Source: PGYR01 sp041675005 (GTDB lineage: Bacteria > Bacteroidota > Ignavibacteria > Kapaibacteriales > UBA2268). Taken from it: a stretch of DNA of 64,000 bases. Positions 27,514-34,987 of the stretch are shown here, one piece after another. Position 1 is the first letter of the stretch. The number at the start of each line of letters is the position of its first letter. Where the stretch lies: positions 1-64,000 of the forward strand of contig JBAYUQ010000006.1 in assembly GCA_041675005.1 (NCBI GenBank), written 5' to 3'. A program made the position numbers and the translations under genes. The notes below the pieces were generated by a model. That model made no database searches. It saw only the letters and a list, made by a program, of their open reading frames with translations, and was not told the origin of the DNA.

Positions 27514-28394
27514 TGAATATTAGCCCCATCAAATTAATTTTAACCCTTTCTTTCTTCTTTCTAGTGCAGACTAATCTCTGGTCTCAGGAGCAAGAAAGCA
27601 TTGGCGATATTATCTCTCGCTATTTCAACACTGAAGAAAATGTGAATATTCCTCTACTGGAGCTCAGCTACGGACCAGAATGGATGACATTTTACTCGGA
27701 TTTTGGTAGCTCATTTGAAGAAAATTATTCAACAGAAGTTCAATACGGATTCTTCAGATATGACAAAAGGTTATCAAGAAATGGGCTATTGTACTTCAGT
27801 TCCGAACGAGCATTTTTCGGGAATTCATCATCTCGCTTTAAGCCCTCATCCGTCAGTGACCACACTATCAAAACAGAGATGTATCGCTACGGTGGTACAT
27901 ATTACAATGGTTTCGGATTAGGTGAAGAAAAAGGGAACAAATTTCTATTTTCACATAGTAGCTCCATAATGCAGGTGCAATCAGATATAGAGAATTTCAC
28001 TTATAGTGAAAACAACAATCGATTGCTCTACGAATTCGAGACGGAAACAAACTTCGGTATGGCATATACTTCAGGGCTAATGTATGTATTTGGCGAGGGA
28101 GTAACTAGCTTGGAAATTAAATACCACCACAATGTAATATGGTCAGATTTCCAATTCGTAGAGTGGAGTGGCTCTTGGGTAATAGAGAACCTATTGCAAA
28201 GGACACCCGATTTATTTCACGAGTATTTTATATCGAAGTTCGGTGCATACTACCCTATTATCTATCATATATACAAGACAGGAATTTCATATCTAATCTA
28301 TGAAGGACGTAGCCGAAACAGCTATTGGCCATTCAAAGGTAGCGAAGTGTTAACCCAAAGAGGAGTCAAACTAGGAGTCAAATTCGCCCTCTAA
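27513..28394 (+). CDS. Exported barrel-like protein, second of a paralogous pair
   Basis: A 293-residue protein with a signal peptide (1-about 24, ending NLWSQ). The layout is the same as its upstream paralogue: short acidic N-terminus, beta-rich body with LLELSYGPEW (compare IELEYGMNEA), the internal YFIS-x-x-GAYYPIIYHIYKTGISYLIYEG segment and the terminal GVKLGVKFAL strand. Function unknown; outer-membrane location is inferred. The start codon overlaps the preceding stop (TAATG). The last 24 bases overlap the convergent ABC ATPase gene. Confidence 0.7.
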   Translation: MNISPIKLILTLSFFFLVQTNLWSQEQESIGDIISRYFNTEENVNIPLLELSYGPEWMTFYSDFGSSFEENYSTEVQYGFFRYDKRLSRNGLLYFSSERAFFGNSSSRFKPSSVSDHTIKTEMYRYGGTYYNGFGLGEEKGNKFLFSHSSSIMQVQSDIENFTYSENNNRLLYEFETETNFGMAYTSGLMYVFGEGVTSLEIKYHHNVIWSDFQFVEWSGSWVIENLLQRTPDLFHEYFISKFGAYYPIIYHIYKTGISYLIYEGRSRNSYWPFKGSEVLTQRGVKLGVKFAL

Positions 28395-29165
28395 TCGGAA
28401 TCTATCTATAAACTCACTAACTACTTCATCTTTGGAATCTTTCAGCTGTTGAACATTCCCCTCGAATCTGACTTTTCCATCGTGAAGCATAGACACCTTA
28501 TCAGCAACCCGAAATACGGAAAACATATCGTGTGTTATGACAATAGAAGTAACACCAGTTGATTTTCCGATTTCTTTAACTAACTCGTCTATCTGCTCCG
28601 ATGTAACTGGATCAAGTCCAGTAGTTGGCTCATCGTAGAATATATACTTAGGGTCACCTACTAATGCACGAGCAACACCTACTCTTTTACGCATACCACC
28701 CGATAGATCAGATGGTTTTTTCGTTTTCAATATTTCCCACTCCTTAATGAAATTAGCCGTCTCTCGCTCATTTATAGGAGGAAGTAATCCTACCGAAGAT
28801 AGTACTTTTACTGCGGTCTCATCTAAAGTTTTTGCGTCCCTTTCGCCGTGTTCGTATAGACCTATTATTATATTCTCATATACATTATAGGAATCGAAAA
28901 GAGCAGCCCCTTGGAAAACGAATCCCATACTTTTGCGAATCTCGAATAATTCTTTGTAGCTTAAAGTCTCTATTTCTTTATCGTCTACGAATATTTCGCC
29001 TTTATCTGGCTTTAATAATCCCACAATATGCTTAAGAAGTACACTTTTTCCAGAGCCAGATTTACCTATAATACAATGAGTTGAGCCAATCTCAACATCT
29101 ATGTTTACACCCGTAAGTACGTGTTTATCACCAAAGCTTTTGTGTAGATTTTTAATAGAAATCAT
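28371..29165 (-). CDS. ABC transporter ATP-binding protein, MlaF-like
   Basis: A 264-residue nucleotide-binding subunit of the type used in phospholipid/Mce transport (MlaF/Ttg2A). It has Walker A GKSGSGKS (34-41), Q-loop VFQGAALFDSYNVYENI typical of MlaF, signature LSGGMRKRVGVARAL, Walker B YIFYDEPTTGLDP and the switch histidine in VITHDM. MlaF drives lipid exchange between inner and outer membranes through MlaE permease and MlaD. No mlaE or mlaD gene is within the window, so the partners are elsewhere. An extra 10-12 residues precede the signature (FIKEWEILKTKKPS). It overlaps the convergent barrel-like gene by 24 bases. Confidence 0.9.
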   Translation of the reverse strand: MISIKNLHKSFGDKHVLTGVNIDVEIGSTHCIIGKSGSGKSVLLKHIVGLLKPDKGEIFVDDKEIETLSYKELFEIRKSMGFVFQGAALFDSYNVYENIIIGLYEHGERDAKTLDETAVKVLSSVGLLPPINERETANFIKEWEILKTKKPSDLSGGMRKRVGVARALVGDPKYIFYDEPTTGLDPVTSEQIDELVKEIGKSTGVTSIVITHDMFSVFRVADKVSMLHDGKVRFEGNVQQLKDSKDEVVSEFIDRFRLEGEFDS

Positions 29166-29289
29166 GAAGTCATATATTTTTTGTTTTTTAAAATTAACAA
29201 TAGTTTGCCTTTTATATACAATAATTTGTATTTATTTTCTATTTTAGTATCAGTATGTGTTCCGACTTTTCAATTAAATAATAGATAGT

Positions 29290-29724
29290 ATGAGTTTCAA
29301 TTTTACAAATGAAGACATCGAAAGAATCTCTGAGACATTGGGGGTTAATCACAAAGGTACTTCAGATACTTGGACATGGACACTGAAAAACAGTGAAACT
29401 AACCAGTCCGTTGTATTTACAATTTACAATAAAACTCAGATTTCTCCTCAGAAAGATGAGACAGGTGTATTAGTTTCTGTTCAAACTAAGCACGGCTATT
29501 TCGAGCTACATGGGCTAACAGGATTTTTGCTTTTTGAGCCAGACGAAGTTATATTCGTCCGTGCCGAAGGGGAAAGCGTCTCTTGCCTAGTAATAGGTAG
29601 CAATAGCAGTTGTTCGCTATTCTCAAATATTGATAAAGCAATATTGAAATCGAGCATAACTGAGCTAGATCCCGCGATCTTACTTGCGGCTATGCAGCTT
29701 TCCTTAGCAGAATCAATTCTATAA
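29290..29724 (+). CDS. Hypothetical protein upstream of ybeY
   Basis: The 144-residue, soluble, mildly acidic protein has no signal peptide. Predicted beta-rich middle (WTWTLKNSE, VVFTIYNKT, GVLVSVQTKHGYFELHG) and helical C-terminus (ELDPAILLAAMQLSLAESIL). I recognise no family. It ends four bases before ybeY, with which it is presumably co-transcribed. Confidence 0.7.
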   Translation: MSFNFTNEDIERISETLGVNHKGTSDTWTWTLKNSETNQSVVFTIYNKTQISPQKDETGVLVSVQTKHGYFELHGLTGFLLFEPDEVIFVRAEGESVSCLVIGSNSSCSLFSNIDKAILKSSITELDPAILLAAMQLSLAESIL

Positions 29725-29728
29725 TACA

Positions 29729-30148
29729 ATGGCAATAGAGATAAACATATTAGACGAAGGGGAATTCGGTATTATCCCCGAAGTAAAAACAACTCAGCTA
29801 GTTAACAATATACTTACTGATTATAAGATAGATACTGCACTTATTAATCTTATATACGTCAATGACAAAGATATACATGAGATAAATAAAGAATATCTTA
29901 ATCACGATTATCCGACGGATGTAATTACATTCGTATTAGACGAAGACGAGAAGGAAGCAGAAATAATAATTGGCGTAGAAACGGCACTAGAGAACTCGAA
30001 AGAGTACAATGCAACCCATGAGTCCGAATTACTCAGATTAGCAGCTCACGGTGTGCTACATCTGTTAGGATATGATGACCACGCGGACGAGGACAGAGCC
30101 GCTATGCACGAACTAGAGAACAAATACTTAGGTACGGTAAATGAATAA
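29729..30148 (+). CDS. ybeY: Endoribonuclease YbeY (16S rRNA maturation factor)
   Basis: A 139-residue zinc metalloprotein of the UPF0054 family. The conserved DVITFVL segment is followed by the zinc-binding motif HGVLHLLGYDDH (three histidines) and a C-terminal ELENKYL helix. YbeY matures the 3' end of 16S rRNA and takes part in ribosome quality control. Length is near the usual 150. It follows the hypothetical gene by four bases and overlaps the next gene by eight. Confidence 0.95.
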   Translation: MAIEINILDEGEFGIIPEVKTTQLVNNILTDYKIDTALINLIYVNDKDIHEINKEYLNHDYPTDVITFVLDEDEKEAEIIIGVETALENSKEYNATHESELLRLAAHGVLHLLGYDDHADEDRAAMHELENKYLGTVNE

Positions 30149-30563
30149 TGATATAGTCAATGTATTAGAAGTTGTTCTAAATAGTATAAAAGAAGGCGGT
30201 GAGTTAAATACAGCCGAACTATCACGAATACTAAAGAAAAACAAACACGATAATTACTTAGATACATTAGAAAACAACGCTGATGATTTAGAGAGAGTAA
30301 GGCCCGAAAGCAAAAACTCATTTAGATTTTTGCTCGAATCTGAGCAAATGTTCTTTACTAAAGAAGTGCAAGGTGAGCTAATACAGCTACAATCAATCGG
30401 TCTAATCACTGGCAAAGAAATAGAGCAACTAATAGAGACTGCTATATTTCGCGAGTTCAGATTGATAGACAAAGAGGCACTTCGCCACCTGTTACCAGGT
30501 ATCATAGTACAAAATAACGTAAGTACAAATAATCTAATACTCGGCAACAACTCTATTAATTAA
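30141..30563 (+). CDS. DUF494/Smg-like protein (tentative)
   Basis: A 140-residue soluble acidic protein. The segment FRFLLESEQMFFTKEVQGELIQLQ, then GLITGKEIEQLIETAIF and IDKEALRHLLPGIIV, resembles the Smg/DUF494 pattern (F-R-x-L-x-x-E-E-x-x-x-L; E-x-V-I-x-R-A; I-x-x-x-x-L-K-x-x-V). The match is by eye and moderate, so an unrelated family is possible. Function of Smg proteins is unknown. The start overlaps ybeY by eight bases and a terminator follows 27 bases after the stop, so this closes the ybeY operon. Confidence 0.5.
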   Translation: MNNDIVNVLEVVLNSIKEGGELNTAELSRILKKNKHDNYLDTLENNADDLERVRPESKNSFRFLLESEQMFFTKEVQGELIQLQSIGLITGKEIEQLIETAIFREFRLIDKEALRHLLPGIIVQNNVSTNNLILGNNSIN

Positions 30564-30590
30564 TAGAATAACAAAAATTGAAATAGAATG

Positions 30591-30623
30591 AGACTGTCTT
30601 GATTTTAAAGACAGTCTTTTTTT
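30591..30623 (+). terminator. Intrinsic terminator closing the ybeY operon
   Basis: AGACTGTCTT (30591-30600) and AAGACAGTCT (30608-30617) form a perfect 10-bp stem with a seven-base loop and are followed by T to 30623. Confidence 0.95.
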
Positions 30624-30676
30624 ATTAGAGTAGTTTGACTTTTAAGTGAGTAGTGACATATTGCTAGTATTGTGCG

Positions 30677-30756
30677 AAGTGGAGGTGCATACGTATCCGT
30701 CATATTAGCACTCTACTTACCTGCTCAGCAAAGCTGAAAGCATGGACAAGCGGGTA
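30677..30756 (+). ncRNA. Probable structured RNA upstream of gltX
   Basis: Two adjacent hairpins are visible. The first pairs 30677-30688 with 30708-30718 (11 bp, one bulged G, one G-U) around a 19-base loop. The second pairs 30719-30724 with 30750-30756 (one G-U) and encloses a TCAGC-AAA-GCTGA hairpin (30725-30737). Both wobble pairs are G-U only when read as plus-strand RNA. The element lies about 105 bases before gltX, between a terminator and the gene. It may be a gltX leader element or a free small RNA; I recognise no known family. Confidence 0.4.
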
Positions 30757-30863
30757 GTTACTTTAACGGAAATTTTATTTCTTCTTCCTAAATTTCTTAT
30801 CTTTGTTGTTATGTTTATACATATATTCGAAAAAATAAAACAGAAATAAAACGGAAATTTCAA

Positions 30864-32318
30864 ATGTCAACTAGAGTTAGATTCGCACCCTCACCAACTG
30901 GATACCTACACGTAGGTGGACTAAGAACAGCACTATACAACTATCTATTCGCCAAAAGTACTGGTGGAACCATGATACTTAGGATAGAAGATACTGATAG
31001 AACTAGATTCGTTGAGGATTCGCAAACGAACCTTATAGAGTCGCTAAAATGGTGTGGAATCGAGTTTGACGAAGGTCCTATGCAAGGTGGAGATTACGGA
31101 CCGTACATCCAATCAGAAAGATTTGACCTATATACTAAACATGCCCAAATACTAATTGATAATGGCTCTGCTTACTATGCTTTCGATACTTCCGAAGAGC
31201 TAGACACTATGCGTGAGAGACAAAAAGCAGCTGGAATTACTCCAAAATACGACCGCTCTACTATGCGTAGCCAATATACTTTGGGTGAAGAAAAGACTAA
31301 AGAATTGCTTGCAGAGGGTGTTCCCCATGTAATTAGATTAAAAATTCCTCACGAGGAAATAAAGTACGAAGATTTAATTCGTGGTAAAGTATCTGTGAAT
31401 GGGAAAGATGTAGATGATCAGATTCTAATGAAATCTGACGGATTCCCAACTTACCATTTGGCGAATATTGTCGATGACCATTTGATGGAAATCACACATG
31501 TTATCCGTGGTGAAGAGTGGTTGCCTTCTGTTCCTAAACATATATTGCTATACAAAGCATTTGGATGGGAAATGCCGAAATTCGCTCACTTACCTCTACT
31601 TCTAAACCAAAACAAACAAAAGCTAAGTAAAAGACACGGTGACGTAGCGGTTGAAGATTTCAAACAGAAAGGATATTTCGCTGAAGCATTCACTAATTTC
31701 ATTGCATTACTCGGTTGGAACCCAAGTGGCGAGCGTGAGATATATACAATGGACGAGCTAATAGCTGGTTTCAATATTGAAAAAGTGAACAAAGGTGGAG
31801 CTATATTCGACAGAAGAAAGCTACTTTGGATGAACTCTGAATATCTGAAAGCTAAACCAGTTAGTGAGTTAGCTGATAAATTAATTCCTAAGCTAGAAGC
31901 TGAGGGTGTTAACTATAAGAATAAAGAATACTTAGAGGCGATTATTAATTTGCTTCGTGAAAGAGTTGATTTCGTTGAAGAAATCCCTGCTTTCGGCGAC
32001 TATATGTTCGGTGATATCAGTGGGTATGATGAAAAGTTCATGGAAAAACAATGGAAAGAGGATACTTATTCATCTATAAAACCATTACTTGATGAGCTTG
32101 AAGGGCTTGAGAATTGGAAAGATGAGCCGATACACGATATAGTAAAGAATTTCGTTGAGACTACAGGTCTTGGCTTCGGTAAAGTAATGAATCCGATAAG
32201 ATTGATGATAACTGGTAAGTCGGTAGGAGCGAGTCTTACTCTTACTATGGAATTGCTAGGTAAGGAAGAATCATTCAAAAGAATCAATGATTTTGTAAAA
32301 TTAAAAAATGAAAAATAG
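30864..32318 (+). CDS. gltX: Glutamyl-tRNA synthetase
   Basis: Class I aminoacyl-tRNA synthetase charging tRNA-Glu (484 residues, family 465-510). It has the ATP-binding HIGH-type motif PSPTGYLHVGGLRTALYNY near residue 10 and the KMSKS-type KLSKRHG at about 255. Between them are the catalytic-domain sequences LRIEDTDRTR and YHLANIVDDHLMEITHVIRGEEW, and the C-terminal helical anticodon-binding region follows. Whether it is discriminating or also charges tRNA-Gln cannot be told here. The ATG at 30864 directly precedes TRVRFAPSPTG; the ribosome-binding site is weak. The 3' end overlaps the next lipoprotein gene by 11 bases. Confidence 0.97.
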   Translation: MSTRVRFAPSPTGYLHVGGLRTALYNYLFAKSTGGTMILRIEDTDRTRFVEDSQTNLIESLKWCGIEFDEGPMQGGDYGPYIQSERFDLYTKHAQILIDNGSAYYAFDTSEELDTMRERQKAAGITPKYDRSTMRSQYTLGEEKTKELLAEGVPHVIRLKIPHEEIKYEDLIRGKVSVNGKDVDDQILMKSDGFPTYHLANIVDDHLMEITHVIRGEEWLPSVPKHILLYKAFGWEMPKFAHLPLLLNQNKQKLSKRHGDVAVEDFKQKGYFAEAFTNFIALLGWNPSGEREIYTMDELIAGFNIEKVNKGGAIFDRRKLLWMNSEYLKAKPVSELADKLIPKLEAEGVNYKNKEYLEAIINLLRERVDFVEEIPAFGDYMFGDISGYDEKFMEKQWKEDTYSSIKPLLDELEGLENWKDEPIHDIVKNFVETTGLGFGKVMNPIRLMITGKSVGASLTLTMELLGKEESFKRINDFVKLKNEK

Positions 32319-32769
32319 TTTTATTATCATAGTTTTAATTTTTTTGATTAGTTGCGGTTCTGCCAAGCAAGAAGCCGAGTGCGTCACTGAATCACGCATA
32401 AAAGTCCTAATTAGTTGGGGCGATTATGATATGAAAAACAACAAATTGATAAATGGTTATGCTGTAACTACAGGTAAGCAAGTCTATCAACTATTTAATC
32501 TTAGTGATAGTATAGGCACAGTCCCACTGTATAAAACAACAGATTCGGTATATTGCGAAATGAGCCAGAAACTGTGGGATACGATATTAGAAGTGCAGAA
32601 GCTCAATGTACCAGCAGACACGGTCAGATTCGTGCGATATGCTAATTTGGCTTCCGGATATAATCTAAATGGATTTTGGAATAATCGACTGAAAGCAATA
32701 GGAAGTAAGGAATACAGAGAAGTTTTTAGTATATTGAATACTATTTCGCCAATCAAATTTGAAGAATAA
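32308..32769 (+). CDS. Small lipoprotein, unknown function
   Basis: A 153-residue protein with a lipoprotein signal (MKNSFIIIVLIFLISC, Cys16). The mature region has LISWGDYDMKN, YAVTTGKQVYQLF and VRFVRYANLASGY, with no recognised family. It overlaps the gltX 3' end by 11 bases and ends six bases before the NtrC-type regulator start, so it is translated from the same message. Confidence 0.75.
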   Translation: MKNSFIIIVLIFLISCGSAKQEAECVTESRIKVLISWGDYDMKNNKLINGYAVTTGKQVYQLFNLSDSIGTVPLYKTTDSVYCEMSQKLWDTILEVQKLNVPADTVRFVRYANLASGYNLNGFWNNRLKAIGSKEYREVFSILNTISPIKFEE

Positions 32770-32774
32770 TTTTA

Positions 32775-34175
32775 ATGAAAGTTTTAATAGCTGATGATAA
32801 TGTAGATTTTTGCTCAACAATCTCAGAGATTGTGAGTAGTTTTGGATATGAAACAGTGATGTTCAATGATCCAGATTCTGCTATGAATTATCTGAGTGAG
32901 AACAACCGTGAAATCGGTTTAGCTCTATTAGATATAGAGTTTGGTCCTTCTGAAAAGAAAACTGGTCTAGATATTCTTGAGCATTGCCGTAAGAAATATC
33001 CATCTATTCCAGTAGTTATGATTTCTGGTAAAGGATCAATCGAAACGGCTGTAAAGGCGACTAAACTCGGTGCGGTGAACTTCATCGAGAAGAGTATAGT
33101 TAGCAAAAAACGAATAAAAGAAGTTCTAGAAAGTGCTGTTAGCCGATTAGAATCGAAAGGCGAAGAAAAAGAAATCCTTCACTTTTTACAAGTGCATGGC
33201 CTAATAGGTAATAGCAGACAAATGATAGAGCTTGGTGACCACGTTATAAGATTTGGACGTACTGACCTTAATATATTGGTGACTGGTGAAACTGGTACCG
33301 GTAAGAAATTAGTAGCTAAGGCCATTCACGCTGTTTCCAGAAGAAGTAAAAACTCGATAGTAACAGTCGATATACCAAACATACCTAAGGAATTATTCCA
33401 AAGTGAGTTGTTTGGGCACATCAAGGGAGCTTTCTCAGGTGCAACTGATACTAAGCGTGGACTATTCCACAAAGCTCATCGTGGGACACTCTTTCTAGAT
33501 GAGATTGGCGATATGCCGTTGGACCTGCAAAGCAATTTGCTAATACCAATTGAAGAAAGACAAGTAAGAAAAGTAGGCTCTGTAGAAAGCGAAGACGTAG
33601 ATGTTCGTATAGTTTCTGCGACTGATAAAAACCTAATAAATGAAATGAAAGATGGTACTTTCAGAGAACCACTTTATCATAGATTACGTGAATGTGAAAT
33701 CTATATTCCGCCACTTAGAGAAAGAAAAGAAGATATTCCATTAATCGTGGACTATTACTTAAGAATACACAATGAGAACTTCGACGAGCAGAAAGTATTC
33801 TCTCCATCAGCAATTGAGTTTATGTCAGAGCAGATATGGAAAGGGAATGTACGTGAGCTTGCTAGTTTGGTCAGAGTGATATTACAAACAGTGAAGAACG
33901 AAGGGATAGAAGTAAGTGACGTTCACAAAATGCTTAAAACTAGCTCATCGTCTCCTATAGTTGAAGGCAAAGCAGATGCTTACCTTTCTGCGGATAGGAC
34001 TCTAAAAGAAGATTTGCAACAAGTCGATAAAAAGAAAATAGATGCAACTCTGAAAAGGTGTAATGGAAACGTTAGTAAGTCGGCTGCTCAGCTTGGTATT
34101 AGCCGCGAGACTTTGCATAATAAAATAAGAAAGTACGACCTAGACGTTCAACAATACCGTAAGAATAGAAAATAA
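32775..34175 (+). CDS. NtrC-family sigma-54-dependent response regulator
   Basis: A 466-residue regulator: receiver domain (1-125) with acidic pocket DD at 8-9, phospho-acceptor Asp53 and Lys106; AAA+ domain (about 142-375) with Walker A GETGTGKK (171-178), Walker B LFLDEI and NVREL; Fis-type HTH at the C-terminus (GNVSKSAAQLGISRETLHNKI). It should activate sigma-54 promoters after phosphorylation. Unusual details are the sigma-54-contacting loop reading GAFSGA (218-223) in place of GAFTGA, and REPLYHRL where REDLYYRL is usual. No kinase gene is adjacent, so the partner is unknown. It lies six bases after the lipoprotein gene and 15 before the glycosyltransferase. Confidence 0.93.
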   Translation: MKVLIADDNVDFCSTISEIVSSFGYETVMFNDPDSAMNYLSENNREIGLALLDIEFGPSEKKTGLDILEHCRKKYPSIPVVMISGKGSIETAVKATKLGAVNFIEKSIVSKKRIKEVLESAVSRLESKGEEKEILHFLQVHGLIGNSRQMIELGDHVIRFGRTDLNILVTGETGTGKKLVAKAIHAVSRRSKNSIVTVDIPNIPKELFQSELFGHIKGAFSGATDTKRGLFHKAHRGTLFLDEIGDMPLDLQSNLLIPIEERQVRKVGSVESEDVDVRIVSATDKNLINEMKDGTFREPLYHRLRECEIYIPPLRERKEDIPLIVDYYLRIHNENFDEQKVFSPSAIEFMSEQIWKGNVRELASLVRVILQTVKNEGIEVSDVHKMLKTSSSSPIVEGKADAYLSADRTLKEDLQQVDKKKIDATLKRCNGNVSKSAAQLGISRETLHNKIRKYDLDVQQYRKNRK

Positions 34176-34190
34176 ACGAAGCCTTACAAT

Positions 34191-34964
34191 TTGGAAAGTA
34201 GCAATTCGATAAAACTCTCTGCCGTTGTTATTACTTACAACGAAGAAGACAAAATCGGCAGATGTTTAGATTCGCTGAAAGATGTCGCCGATGAGATAAT
34301 CGTTGTTGACTCCCAATCAACTGACCGAACTGTTGAGATATGCGAATCGAAAGGTGCTTCGGTAATCAGCCAAGAATTCCTCGGGTATATAGAGCAGAAG
34401 AATTTTGCTTTGGATAAATCAAATTTCGACATTGTTTTATCTATAGATGCCGATGAAGTGCTTTCCCCAGAATTAATCAAATCAATACAAGAAATTAAAT
34501 CAAATTTCAATTCTGGAGCTTATGAATTTAACAGACTGACGAACTACTGTGGTAAATGGATTAAGCATGGTGGGTGGTATCCTGATATAAAGACAAGGAT
34601 ATGGAACAAGAATGATGGCAGATGGGGAGGAACTAATCCACACGACGAAGTCATTTTGGAAGATGGTAAAACAGTCAAAAAACTACACGGCGATTTACTA
34701 CATTACTCTATCGATAGTATTAGCCAACACATAGAACAAATACAAAAATTCACGACAATAGCCGCTGATGAGTTACATAGAAAAGGGAAGACTACAAGTG
34801 TCGTTACAATTCTCTTCAATTCATGGTTCAAATTTGTCAGAGATTATTTCCTCCGGCTTGGATTCCTAGACGGTTTCTATGGCTTTGTAGTTGCCTTCAA
34901 TTCAGCTTATGCTACTTATCTAAAGTATTTGAAGCTGTATGATTTGAATAAGTCTAAAAAATAA
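34191..34964 (+). CDS. Glycosyltransferase family 2 (WaaE/KdtX-like)
   Basis: A 257-residue GT-A fold enzyme with the N-terminal strand LSAVVITYNEEDKIGRCLDSL, the DxD-type SIDADEVLSPEL and GGWYPDIKTRIW, FNSAYATYLKYLKLY near the C-terminus. The layout (TYNEE, EIIVVDSQSTDRT, KNFAL, DADE) matches the WaaE/KdtX group that adds a sugar to lipopolysaccharide core. The acceptor here is not known. The start is TTG 34191: no ATG or GTG occurs before the first beta strand, and the gene lies 15 bases after the regulator. Confidence 0.9.
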   Translation: MESSNSIKLSAVVITYNEEDKIGRCLDSLKDVADEIIVVDSQSTDRTVEICESKGASVISQEFLGYIEQKNFALDKSNFDIVLSIDADEVLSPELIKSIQEIKSNFNSGAYEFNRLTNYCGKWIKHGGWYPDIKTRIWNKNDGRWGGTNPHDEVILEDGKTVKKLHGDLLHYSIDSISQHIEQIQKFTTIAADELHRKGKTTSVVTILFNSWFKFVRDYFLRLGFLDGFYGFVVAFNSAYATYLKYLKLYDLNKSKK

Positions 34965-34987
34965 GATTACGTAAGTAATTAGGATTA

